Below, piece by piece: positions 18,064 to 26,836 of a DNA stretch of 64,000 nt. A program made the translations under genes and the position numbers. The notes under the pieces were generated by a model. The model had not been told where the DNA came from, did not search any database, and saw only the letters and a program-made list of their open reading frames with translations. Where the stretch lies: assembly GCF_900184255.1 (NCBI RefSeq), contig NZ_LT854640.1:1069593-1133592 (forward strand). The letters run 5' to 3'. The number at the start of each line of letters is the position of its first letter. Within the stretch, counting starts at the first letter, position 1. This stretch comes from Haloimpatiens massiliensis (GTDB lineage: Bacteria; Bacillota; Clostridia; Clostridiales; Clostridiaceae).

Positions 18064-18095
18064 GGGTGTGACAATTTTGTCACACCCCTAACCAT
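18064..18095. terminator. Terminator hairpin after recJ (direct repeat, copy 2)
   Basis: GGGTGTGACA / TGTCACACCC with an ATTT loop lies 10-40 bases downstream of the recJ stop on the minus strand. It matches 13767-13798 at 31 of 32 bases in the same orientation, so the RiPP cassette lies between two copies. Confidence 0.8.
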
Positions 18096-18104
18096 TTATT
18101 CATC

Positions 18105-19446
18105 TTATTTATTTGATATTCTAATATCATTTATTTTTATTTGAAGATAATATTTATCATTATAATTATTTTTAAAAGGAGAAAATATAAGATCCACCTT
18201 AAGACCCTTTGGTTCATCTATTATACTTAAATAATCTTCCCCATATTCTTCTTTTAATAATTCTATAAATTCCTCTACCTTTCCAAATCCTAATGCATCT
18301 ATAAAATTTCCTTCCCTGGTAAAAATGCATCTTAACTTTAAGGTATTCTTATCCTTACCCAAAATAGCTATAGACTTCACAGGTATATTTTTTTCTGCTA
18401 AAACAGGAGCTGAATTTCCCTTTCCAAAAGGTTCTAGCATTTTTATTTGGTTTATAATATCAAAATTAACTTCTCTCAAAGGTAGCCTTTTATCTATTCT
18501 TATTTTAGGTATTATATCATTATCTGTAAGAGTACAATTTTGAAGTAATGCTTCTCTGAGCTTAGGTATATTTTCTTCTTTTATTGAAAGTCCTGCTGCC
18601 ATAGGGTGTCCACCAAATTTATATATATATTCTTTGCATTTTATAAGCTCTTCAAATAAATTATATTCTTCTATAGATCTGCCTGATCCCTTTGGCATAT
18701 CCTTTCCCTTAGTTAATACAATAGTTGGAACATTATACTTTTCTTTTATTTTTCCTGCCACAATCCCTGCTATGCTTTCATGTACATCTTCCTTATAAAT
18801 TAAAAATACTTTTTGATTTTTCATAGATGATTTTTCTATACTATCAATAATTTCTTCCACATTTTCATTGGTTATATCTTGCCTTTTTTTATTTAATCCA
18901 TATAAAATATCAGCAAGTTCCTTAGCTCTCTTTTCTTCATTACATAATAATAGTTCTACAGATAAAGATGCATTTTCCAATCTACCTGTGGCATTTATAC
19001 AAGGTCCTATTTGAAAACCAATGGTATAAGAATTCACACTTTTACATCCAATACGTTCTATTAAGCATTTAAGTCCTAAATTAGAGGTTTTATTCAATTC
19101 TTCTATAGCCTTTTTCGCTATAATTCTATTTTCATCAACTAAATCAACTATATCACATACTGTTCCAATACCCGCTAATTCCATATATTCATCAACATTA
19201 TAGTCCATTTTTAATTTATCAAATAAGGTTTGTGCAAATTTAAACGCAATACCTGCGCCACATAAAAGTTTAAAAGGATAATTACAGTCCTTTCTCTTAG
19301 GATTAATAACTGCATCTGCTTTTGGCAAAACATATTTTCTTTGCCCCTTTTCCTCTATAAAAGGCAATTCATGATGATCTGTTATAACCACAGTCATACC
19401 TAGCTCCTTAGCCAATTTTACTTCTTCAGTGCAGGATATACCATTG
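18105..19446 (-). pseudogene. recJ: recJ, 3' part (host copy, split by the mobile element)
   Basis: This encodes the last about 445 residues of host RecJ, the 5'-to-3' single-strand DNA exonuclease. Reading begins inside the conserved motif at (D)NGISCTEEVKLAKELG, with no start or ribosome site of its own before an internal ATG at 19415. It holds TDHHELP, the GTVCDIVDL aspartate and the DHHA1 motif KFGGHPMAAGLS, then the OB-fold C-domain. The first 135 residues, with the DYDADG motif, lie 23.4 kb away at 42823-43252. Joining the parts at the shared CAATGGTA restores an unbroken RecJ frame. Confidence 0.95.
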
Positions 19447-19472
19447 AATAATTACTTGAATAATTGTCTAAG
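19447..19472. repeat. Left terminal inverted repeat of the recJ element
   Basis: It reads AATAATTACTTGAATAATTG then TCTAAG and matches, inverted, the right end at 42797-42822 with about three mismatches. A second ACCATTG follows at 19481-19487, followed by ATATTACTT, so the end looks partly duplicated, as recombinase arm sites often are. Confidence 0.8.
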
Positions 19473-19819
19473 CATGTGAAACCATTGATATTACTTATCT
19501 TATCTTTATTATGCTAATAAATATCAATTTAGACACTATTCTTTTGTATGAATTTAGTAATTTACCAAAATTATTTTTGATTAATTTATCAAATCAACCT
19601 ATTTCAGTAAAATATTTTAGACAAGTGAAGTACTATATTTTTACTATAAGTATTTTAACTTAAATATCAAGTGTAACTTATTAACATGTTATTTACAACT
19701 TATCAACACTCATCAAAGTGTATTTATATAAATCGCCTTTACATTAGTCTCATATTAAACACTATTTTAATTTCTATACAGTATGAACTTTATATGTTTA
19801 AATATTTTATGCAAGTTTT
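19473..19819. other. Non-coding left-end region of the element
   Basis: About 350 AT-rich bases follow the left terminal repeat. They contain the extra ACCATTGATATTACTT block (19481-19496) but no convincing gene; short frames here lack ribosome sites. Confidence 0.4.
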
Positions 19820-20200
19820 TCACTTAACATCAAAAAAAGGATTTTTATTTTCAAATATATCTTTAAACTCCTTAGTATATTGGAATTGAATAGAATTAAT
19901 ATATTTTAGTAATGTATTTATAGATGTATGACCAAGTTGAGTTGCTATTTTAGATGGATGAACACCTAATGATGCTGTTAAGCTACACCAATTATAGCTT
20001 AAGTCTATTGGCTTTATTTTAAATCCTAGTTTTTAAAGTACTTACCAAATATTTCATTTATCGCTGTTCTATCTAATATATTTCCTTGTTTATTATAAAT
20101 AAAAATACTTCTATTCTATCTAAAAAATCAATATATTCTCTTATAATTTTAACTAATGTTGTAGGATAACTTATAACTAACTCTATATTATTCTTACTAC
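19820..20200 (-). pseudogene. Tyrosine recombinase remnant, C-terminal part
   Basis: In two frames this stretch reads like the end of a phage-type integrase: an NEIFGKYFK-like piece, then IDLSYNWCSLTASLGVHPSKIATQLGHTSINTLLKYI, the usual helix around the catalytic H-box and tyrosine. Frame breaks near 20034 and 20100 and loss of the N-terminal two thirds make it a pseudogene. IS66 cuts it at 20200. It is unrelated in sequence to the three recombinases at the other end, so it is probably an older passenger. Confidence 0.6.
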
Positions 20201-20235
20201 GTAAGCGTAAAAAATTATCAATGGGAGGTTTACTT

Positions 20236-20568
20236 ATGTATAGAAAATTAGATAATGATGCCTGGGAAGAATATTTAAATAAATTTAACTCTGTTAAAGA
20301 TACAATAACAGTGAAAGATTTCTGTGCTGAGAATAACCTTAATAAGAGTCAATTTTATTACCATAAAAAAAGAGTAGAAAAATTAATTGAAAGTAAAGAA
20401 CCTGTTTTTCAGGCTATTTCTTTGAATAGTAAAGTTGATAATATTAAAGAAAATAAATCTACATTAAAAGAAGTAAAAATTAATGTAGGCAATGCTAATA
20501 TCCTTATTCCTGTTAGCGAAGCTACTTTAATAACATCAATAATTAAGGAGTTAATTCTAAAATGTTAA
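20236..20568 (+). CDS. tnpA: IS66 accessory protein TnpA
   Basis: This 110-aa protein is the small first ORF of IS66 elements (IS66 TnpA, a helix-turn-helix accessory factor). It shows the family pattern ITVKDFCAENNLNKSQFYYHKKRV. The better start is the ATG at 20236, which follows GGGAGGTTTACTT. It overlaps tnpB by seven bases, so translation is coupled. Confidence 0.9.
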   Translation: MYRKLDNDAWEEYLNKFNSVKDTITVKDFCAENNLNKSQFYYHKKRVEKLIESKEPVFQAISLNSKVDNIKENKSTLKEVKINVGNANILIPVSEATLITSIIKELILKC

Positions 20569-20912
20569 ATATAGATAAGGTAGAAAAAGTCTATCTTGCC
20601 TGCGGTTATACGGATTTAAGAAAAAACATTGATGGTTTAGTTATGATAGTGCAAAACCAATTTAAGTTAGATCCTTTTGATAAAGCACTATTTGTTTTTT
20701 GTAACAAGAAAATGGATAAATTAAAAATTCTTCACTTTGACGAAGGTTTTTGGCTATATTATCACCGTTTAGAAGCTAATCGCTTCAAATGGCCAGCGAC
20801 AGCTGCCGATGCATTAAAGATTAATATTGATGAATTACGTTGGCTTTTAAAAGGCTATGAAGTAAGAACAAAATCTAAATTTAAACCTGTAAAAGCAAGT
20901 AATTATTATTAA
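20562..20912 (+). CDS. tnpB: IS66 accessory protein TnpB (orf2)
   Basis: This 116-aa protein is the second IS66 ORF. Family signatures are VYLACGYTDLRKNIDGLVMIV at the start, then FVFCNKKMDKLKILHFDEGFWLYYHRLE and RFKWP. It is required with TnpA and TnpC for IS66 transposition, though its mechanism is not settled. It appears intact. A hairpin (AACCCTTGAAAC...ATCAAGGGTTTT) follows at about 20930-20962. Confidence 0.93.
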   Translation: MLNIDKVEKVYLACGYTDLRKNIDGLVMIVQNQFKLDPFDKALFVFCNKKMDKLKILHFDEGFWLYYHRLEANRFKWPATAADALKINIDELRWLLKGYEVRTKSKFKPVKASNYY

Positions 20913-21001
20913 AAAAATATAAACTTTGAACCCTTGAAACCTAGTAATATCAAGGGTTTTGTGGTATAATAACGGTATCAAATAAAACTAACGAGGTAAT
21001 T

Positions 21002-22402
21002 ATGAGTTACCAAATTTTAACTAATGAGCTTGATGAAAATACAAAAGCATTAATTGAAAAAGTTGAAAAAATGGAAAATGAAATTAATGAAAAAGATAAA
21101 GAATTAAGCTCAAAAGATGAAGAAATAAGAAAACTTAAAAATGAATTAGAATTCTTAAAAGGTGTTATATCTAATAGAAATAGAAAGATATTTGGAGCAT
21201 CCAGTGAACAAATAGATGTTAATCAATTATCTTTTTTTAACGAGGCTGAAAAACATAGTGATTCAAAGGTAGAAGAACCTACTTTAGAGGAAATTACATA
21301 TAAAAGAGCTAAGAAAAGCAATTATACTGGAAAGAAAGACAATTTAGCTAATTTAGAAAGAGTTGTTGTTGAACATAAATTAGAAGGTGAGGATCTTAAC
21401 TGCAAGGAATGTGGTGAAGAGCTTACTCCTATCGGAGTTAAATCTAGAAAAGAGATTGTTAAATACATTCCTGCTAAATTAATAATTGAGGAGCATGTTA
21501 TTTATAGCTACGCTTGTAAAACATGCGAAAGAGCCACTGGTGAAAGTAAAATAGTTTCACCAGAAGCCCCTAAAACAATTTTTTATAATAGCATGGCCTC
21601 AAATGAGTTAATTGCACATACTCTAATACTTAAATATCAACATGCAATGCCACTATATAGGCAAGAAACTTACTTTGATATGATGGGTGCTACTCTTTCA
21701 AGGCAAACTCTATGCAATTGGACTATGTCTGCAGCGACAGCTCTGGAACCTATATATAGACATATGAAAAAAGAATTGCTTAGCCGTAATTACATTCATG
21801 CTGATGAAACTACTCTTAAAGTAATTAATGATAATGGCAAAGATTCTAAATCTAAAAAGTACATGTGGTTATATATGAGTAATACTAACTCTAAGCCTGT
21901 GATCTTATATGATTACCAAAGCACTAGATCAAGCTCTTGCCCTAAAAGTTTCTTAGGAAATTTTAAAGGGTTTCTCCAAACGGATGGATATACTGGATAC
22001 AATTCCGTCAGCGGAGCTACAAGGGTATATTGTTTAGCTCATATAAGAAGATACTTTCATAATATAATAGTAGATTTAGATGAAGAAGCTCTAAAAAATT
22101 CTAGAGGATTAATAGGGTTTAATTATTGTGATCAAATTTATAAACTTGAAAAAGAACTTAGAGAATCTTATTCAAGTGATGAAAATTATTATGATATTAG
22201 ATTTAAAATAAGAACTGAGAAACTAGCTCCAATTATAGATAACTTTATTGATTATGTTGAAAGAGAAATAAAAGATGCTCTTCCAAGAAGTCCGTTAGGT
22301 AAGGCACTTGAGTATGCTAAAAAGCATTTACCAGGATTAAAAAATGTATTATTAGATGGCTCTTTAGAAGTTGATAATAAGCTGCGTTATTCTTATCAAT
22401 AA
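21002..22402 (+). pseudogene. tnpC: IS66 transposase TnpC, 5' part (interrupted)
   Basis: This reads as 466 residues of the IS66 DDE transposase: an N-terminal coiled coil (residues 15-60), the leucine-zipper and zinc-finger part (CKECGEEL, YACKTC), and the catalytic core (HADETTLKV, LQTDGYTGYNSV, YCLAHIRRYF). After residue 461 (DNKLR) it runs into the RIT element and stops six codons later. The missing tail (AERAIKPFVIGRKNFLFANT...) is at 25893-26153. Without it the last catalytic glutamate region is lost, so this copy should be inactive. Confidence 0.93.
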
Positions 22403-22475
22403 ATTATTCTGACTTTAACAAGAAGACTGCGTAATTACTTAGTTTTATTCTAAAATGCTCAGAATAATTTTTTAT
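22376..22475. repeat. RIT left end: inverted repeat with internal palindrome
   Basis: The outer block TTATTCTTATCAATAAATTA (22387 onward, to 22412) is perfectly repeated, inverted, at 25847-25872. The inner block CTAAAATGCTCAGAATAATT (about 22452-22471) is repeated, inverted, near 25784-25803. Outer AAATTATTCTGA and inner TCAGAATAATTT are also complementary to each other. Confidence 0.85.
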
Positions 22476-22531
22476 TTTCTCTGATATTAATATAACCAGT
22501 TATGGGCAATAATATATCAGAGGTGAAATAA

Positions 22532-23773
22532 ATGAATAATTTTAGTGAACTATCAAAAACAACTCTTTCAAAAATTAGAACATTCGGTATTAAAAGTCGA
22601 AGTGTAATTAAAAGCTTTAACCGCTCTTGCAGGCTAATCGAAACTTTTTTAAAAGAGAATAACCTTGAATTCTCTGATGAAAGTGGCAATCAATGGCTTT
22701 CTCAATTTGAAAGTCTTAAAGAAGGAACACGTAGTGAACGAAATTTGTATCTGTCATATAGGAGGTCTTTATTACTTTTACTTGACCTACAGAGTGGAAA
22801 ACTAAACGAATGGAAAGTATATCCTATAAAGACAGCCGAAAGGCCAACCACTGAGTATTATGCTAGTTTATTAGAACAGTATAAACAGTATCTTGCCATG
22901 CAAGGCATGGCGATAGCCACCATAACTTTTGCTACCAGAGTAGCAAGTATGTTTTTTCATTACCTTGAAAGTATGAATATCTACAGTATAAGCAATCTTA
23001 CATCTAAAAATGTATCAGACTTTTTTGGACAAGATGCATTCATAGGCAGAAAATCAATGGGTGTTCAAGCATATGCATATAAGCTAAAAAAATTACTAAT
23101 CTTCCTTGAGGATAGACAAATTACTTATAATGAACATCTACATCTCGCAATTCCTAAAGTTTTTGCAAAACAGGTTTCAATAGTAACAACGATATCACAT
23201 AAAGCTGAGGAAAAACTTATTTCTGCTGATAAGTTCTCGGAACCCTTAGGAAAAAGAGATCAGGCAATGCTCCTTTTGGCATTGCGTCTTGGAATACGAC
23301 GTTCTGATATAGTGAATTTAAAGTTTAGTAACATCAACTGGCAAAATGATACAATAACATTTATACAGCAAAAAACGAAAGTGCCAGTAACACTTCCACT
23401 TCTTACGGATGTAGGCAATGCAATAATGGCTTATATTCTTGATTCATGAGAGGATTCTAATGTAGATGAGATATTTTTAAGAGGCTATGCACCTTATAAA
23501 GCAATTAAACCATCTTCTGCCAGTAAAATATCACTAAAATATCTTTCGGAATTTGACTCAAATGATTGTCCCGAAAAGGGATTTCATATATTGAGGAGGA
23601 CAGCAGCAACAAAACTATTTGAGAACAATGTACCTTCAAGTGTTATTTCTGCGTCACTTGGTCATATAGATCCAGCATCGGCAGATGTTTACCTTTCTAC
23701 AGATTCAAAAAGGATGCGTAAATGTGCTTTAAATCTTTGTGGTATTGAATGTAGGAGGGAGGAGCTGTTATGA
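22532..23773 (+). pseudogene. RIT recombinase 1, interrupted by an in-frame TGA
   Basis: The frame would encode 413 residues of a tyrosine recombinase. A single TGA at 23447-23449 cuts it after residue 305; reading resumes in the same frame (EDSNVDEIFLRGYAPY...). The first catalytic arginine is in LALRLGIRRSDIVNLKF, before the stop. The HxLRR box (FHILRRTAATKLF), the second histidine (LGHIDPASADVY) and the tyrosine lie after it. The 305-aa product therefore lacks most of the active site. The ATG follows CAGAGGTGAAATAA. Either this is a recent nonsense mutation or the TGA is read through. Confidence 0.85.
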
Positions 23774-24738
23774 TCAAAAATTTTTCAAGTAACTTTGCAG
23801 GATATATAGAAGGTATGGTAAAGGAAAAACATAACTCTGGATTTTCTTTAAAATATATGGATAAGCACCTTATTGAATTTGATAGTTTTTGTATGGAGTA
23901 CTTTCCAAATAAGGTTTCACTTGATAAAGAGTTAGTGGAAGCCTGGGTATATTATACCAAATCAAAATCTGTGCAGGAAATGCAAAAGAGATTTCGTACA
24001 ATGATGCATCTTGGAAATTATATGTTACCACTTAAAAGTGAAACATATATTGCTAAAAACAGGATTAAAAAAGTAAAACCTAAGGAACCACATATTTTTA
24101 CAGACGTTCAATTGGTGGAATTTTTTCAACTCTGTGATGCTTTTAAAGCAGTTAAATATCCTCCTTATAGACATCTAGTAGCATCAGTGATTTTCAGAAT
24201 GATTTACTGCTGTGGATTAAGAAACTCCGAAGCTTGCAATCTCAAATGCTGTGATGTAAACCTTCAGGAGGGCATAATAAAAATCTATGAATCAAAAGGT
24301 CATAAAAATCGTATGGTATACATGTCAGACGATTTGATAAATCTTTGCAGAAAGTATAATTTAGTCATGGATATGTTGAATCCAAAACGTAAATATTTTT
24401 TTCCATCTTCTAGGTCTGATTGCTATACTAACATATTAATCTGTAAACTGTTTGATAGCATACTTAATAAAACATCATTTTACGGAAAGACAAGCAAGAA
24501 GCCAACCTGTCATAGACTTAGACATACTTTTGCTGTGAATAGCATGAGAAAGTGCATCTCTGAAGGAGAAGATTTTGATATTATGATTCGTTATTTGAGC
24601 CGATATATGGGGCACTCCTGTCCGCAGAACACTATGTATTATCTGCACATGGTAGTAACCCTTGTTCCAGAAATTAGAAAAATGGCGAAAGGATATGAGG
24701 ATATCCTCAATGGTGTGACATATGTCGAAGAATATTAA
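23770..24738 (+). CDS. RIT recombinase 2 (tyrosine recombinase)
   Basis: This 322-aa tyrosine recombinase has a SAM-like N-terminal domain and a catalytic domain. The first arginine is in RMIYCCGLRNSEACNLKC, a lysine is in YESKGHKNRMVYM, the HRLRHTFAVNSM box follows, and then LSRYMGHSCPQNTMYYLHM with histidine and tyrosine. All catalytic residues are visible. Its ATG overlaps the stop of recombinase 1 (ATGA) after AGGAGGGAGCTGTT, so the trio is translationally coupled. Confidence 0.93.
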   Translation: MIKNFSSNFAGYIEGMVKEKHNSGFSLKYMDKHLIEFDSFCMEYFPNKVSLDKELVEAWVYYTKSKSVQEMQKRFRTMMHLGNYMLPLKSETYIAKNRIKKVKPKEPHIFTDVQLVEFFQLCDAFKAVKYPPYRHLVASVIFRMIYCCGLRNSEACNLKCCDVNLQEGIIKIYESKGHKNRMVYMSDDLINLCRKYNLVMDMLNPKRKYFFPSSRSDCYTNILICKLFDSILNKTSFYGKTSKKPTCHRLRHTFAVNSMRKCISEGEDFDIMIRYLSRYMGHSCPQNTMYYLHMVVTLVPEIRKMAKGYEDILNGVTYVEEY

Positions 24739-25771
24739 ACAGCAAAAAATGTTTTTTAGTTATGTAAGTAATTTCTTATTCCTTCATCTTAAGGAGCATG
24801 AATATAAATCTGATAATACCGTAACATCCTATAAGCAGGGACTAAACAGTTTTAGAAAATTCACTAAAGAAGCATATGGAAAAGGTGTTGATAAACTCAC
24901 ATTTAAAATGGTTACTTCTGAAATGATAAAAGAGTACTTAACGTGGCTAGTTGATAAAAAAAAGTGTAGCATTTCAACACGTAACCATAGACTTACTACC
25001 ATAAAACAATATATGCAATACTGTTCTGCCAAAGACATATCTCTGGCACCACAATATATTCTAATATCAAAAATGAAACATGCAACTGTACGGGCTAAAA
25101 AAGGTAACTGGATGACAAGAGATGCCATCAAAGTTATTCTTGAACAGCCACCAAGGACAAAAATAGGAATACGTGACAGATTTTTTATGATATTTTTATA
25201 TGGAACAGGTGTAAGGGTTTCTGAAGCTCTTAAAGTAAAGCTTAAAGATTTTGAACTTGCTACAAATGATCCTTTTGTTAGAATTGTGGGCAAAGGAAAC
25301 AAACCAAGATGCGTTCCACTGATCGATATCACAGTAGAAAATTTAGATTATTATCTCCAACTTTATCATCCACTAAGATTGCCTGATGACTATCTTTTTT
25401 ATACCATTATTAAAGAAAATAAAGATTGCATGTCAGTGGCAAATGCGGAACGCTTTATAAAGAAATATGGAGAATCTGCTCGTAAGATTTGTTCACAGGT
25501 TCCTGAAAGTGTACATCCTCATCTTTTTAGGCACAGTTATGGTGCCCATTTATACAGAATGGGGTTTCCTTTGCCAGTTATTGCAAAACTACTTGATCAT
25601 GAATCACTAGAGACAACAGAAATCTATGCAGAAACAGATGCAGAAATGGTAAATGAAGCTTTTCGTGATATGGAGGACTCTTTGCAGAAACAAAATCCAT
25701 TGCATTCTAAAGAAAAGAAATGGAAACAAGCTGATGAAGAAACACTTGCTAAGTTATACGGATTAAAATAG
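24722..25771 (+). CDS. RIT recombinase 3 (tyrosine recombinase)
   Basis: This 349-aa tyrosine recombinase overlaps recombinase 2 by 17 bases. The catalytic set is complete: FLYGTGVRVSEALKVKL (R), VGKGNKPRCVPL (K), HPHLFRHSYGAHL (HxxR), and KLLDHESLETTEIYAETD (H and Y). RIT elements need all three proteins in the cases studied. The stop is about 60 bases before the right inverted repeat. Confidence 0.93.
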   Translation: MSKNIKQQKMFFSYVSNFLFLHLKEHEYKSDNTVTSYKQGLNSFRKFTKEAYGKGVDKLTFKMVTSEMIKEYLTWLVDKKKCSISTRNHRLTTIKQYMQYCSAKDISLAPQYILISKMKHATVRAKKGNWMTRDAIKVILEQPPRTKIGIRDRFFMIFLYGTGVRVSEALKVKLKDFELATNDPFVRIVGKGNKPRCVPLIDITVENLDYYLQLYHPLRLPDDYLFYTIIKENKDCMSVANAERFIKKYGESARKICSQVPESVHPHLFRHSYGAHLYRMGFPLPVIAKLLDHESLETTEIYAETDAEMVNEAFRDMEDSLQKQNPLHSKEKKWKQADEETLAKLYGLK

Positions 25772-25783
25772 ATTAAAAGAATT

Positions 25784-25872
25784 ATTCTGAGCATTTTAAG
25801 ATAAAACCGTGCAATTTATGCCACTTTCTGGTGATGCTCAGAATAATTTATTGATAAGAATAAAGCAGCTTA
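25784..25872. repeat. RIT right end: inverted repeat with internal palindrome
   Basis: This mirrors the left end. Inner AATTATTCTGAGCATTTTAA and outer TCAGAATAATTTATTGATAA are inverted relative to 22376-22475 and can pair with each other. Confidence 0.85.
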
Positions 25873-25892
25873 TTAAAACATAAGAATAAGCT

Positions 25893-26153
25893 GCGGAAAG
25901 AGCTATCAAACCTTTTGTAATAGGTAGAAAAAATTTCCTTTTTGCAAACACCGCTAAAGGTGCAACTGCAAGTAGCAATATTTATAGTATTGTTGAAACT
26001 GCCAAGGCTAATAAACTAGTTGTAGAAAGGTACTTAGTATATTTATTTGATAATCTATTAAAGATAGATATATCCGATAGCGAAAGCTTAGAGAATCTTA
26101 TGCCTTGGAGTAATAAGATTCCTGAAAATATGAAAATTAAAGATAAGAAATAA
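25893..26153 (+). pseudogene. tnpC: IS66 transposase TnpC, 3' part
   Basis: These 86 codons without a start encode the TnpC tail: AERAIKPFVIGRKNFLFANT, then ASSNIYSIVETAKANKL and a closing EYL-like segment, a standard IS66 C-terminus. It continues the 21002-22402 fragment after the RIT insertion, but excision as read would leave the frame one base short. Confidence 0.9.
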
Positions 26154-26239
26154 ATTAATCCTAGTAAAGCATATTCTTGCCTTACTAGGATATTTTAATA
26201 CTATTCTTGGAATTATAAAAGGTGCTAAAACTTTGACGC

Positions 26240-26542
26240 TTACGACGCTGAAGGTGTTTTTTCTAAGAGGTTAAAACCGCAATTGTACCTAAGTACAGGA
26301 TTAGTCGCAAGTCTATCGACTAACTTATTAAAGTATTTAATTTTTTCAACTTGCATGGCAACTAAAGCATACAATAGTGCTAGCTCATTATGCCCTTTCG
26401 GGCCACGCGTAGCGTGTAACTGGGCTAAACCATTTAATACATTTGAAAAATCTAGTTGAGCTAGAATTAATTCAAGCCTAGTTTTAGGCTGAAATTTCAT
26501 TATTTCTTCAAAGGAAAATAAGCACTCTTGTCGAATATACAT
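26240..26542 (-). pseudogene. IS1182-type transposase, N-terminal fragment
   Basis: These 100 residues match the start of IS1182-family transposases: FQPKTRLELILAQLDFSNVLN, then GPKGHNELALLYALVAMQVEKI and TNPVLRYNCGF. The ATG follows a GAGGAGT site. The IS66 right end replaces everything after about residue 93, and the rest of the gene is not found on the far side of IS66. It is a remnant. Confidence 0.8.
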
Positions 26543-26836
26543 AAGTATTCACTCCTCTTTGTTGTTTATTTTGGGTGCTACTTAAATATTCGACTTTTGG
26601 GGTGAATTTCCTTTTTGAATAATAAAAAAGTTAGTAAAATCAATGATTATAAAATATGAAATTTACTCAATTATAAAAAAATAGGAGAATTAATTAAAAA
26701 TTGTCCAAAATGAAATGGAGAATTCGTGAAACGCACTTGTCTTTTACTAGAGATTCCTGCTATCAAGAGCACAGTGTACTTTCAACACCAAGTTATTGCA
26801 CTTGCTAAATCACTAAAAATAATATTATCTATAGCA
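26543..26836. other. Intergenic, AT-rich, no gene seen
   Basis: About 290 bases between the IS1182 fragment and the next gene. The first 50 bases include a likely IS1182 end. Nothing else is recognised. Confidence 0.4.

Larger units (their letters stand above)
22376..25890 (+). mobile_element. RIT (recombinase-in-trio) element inside IS66 tnpC
   Basis: Three consecutive overlapping tyrosine recombinase genes on one strand are the hallmark of RIT elements. The ends form long inverted repeats: 22376-22412 and the reverse complement of 25836-25872 match at 36 of 37 bases. Each end also contains an inner inverted TCAGAATAATTT block, so each can fold into a hairpin of about 60-70 bases. The 11-mer AATAAGCTGCG occurs at both junctions (22376-22386 and 25885-25895), resembling a target duplication. 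Removing one copy does not restore the tnpC frame exactly (one base short). Confidence 0.9.
20201..26243 (+). mobile_element. IS66-family element, split by a RIT element
   Basis: The ends are GTAAGCGTAAAAAATT at 20201 and, inverted, GTAAGCGTCAAAGTTTTAGC ending at 26243, typical IS66 tips. It carries tnpA, tnpB and tnpC in the standard order; tnpC is split at about 22390/25893 by a three-recombinase element. The 8 bases outside the two ends (CTTACTAC and GACGCTGA) do not match, so no target duplication remains: the left flank is an integrase remnant, the right flank an IS1182 fragment. A deletion or recombination next to the insertion is likely. Confidence 0.88.

Noticed and set aside
22459..22689. 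Minus-strand frame of 76 codons at the left RIT end
   Set aside because: It overlaps the inverted repeat and the antisense of recombinase 1, and lacks a ribosome site.
24829..25332. Minus-strand frame of 167 codons
   Set aside because: Antisense to the catalytic domain of RIT recombinase 3, which has all conserved residues.
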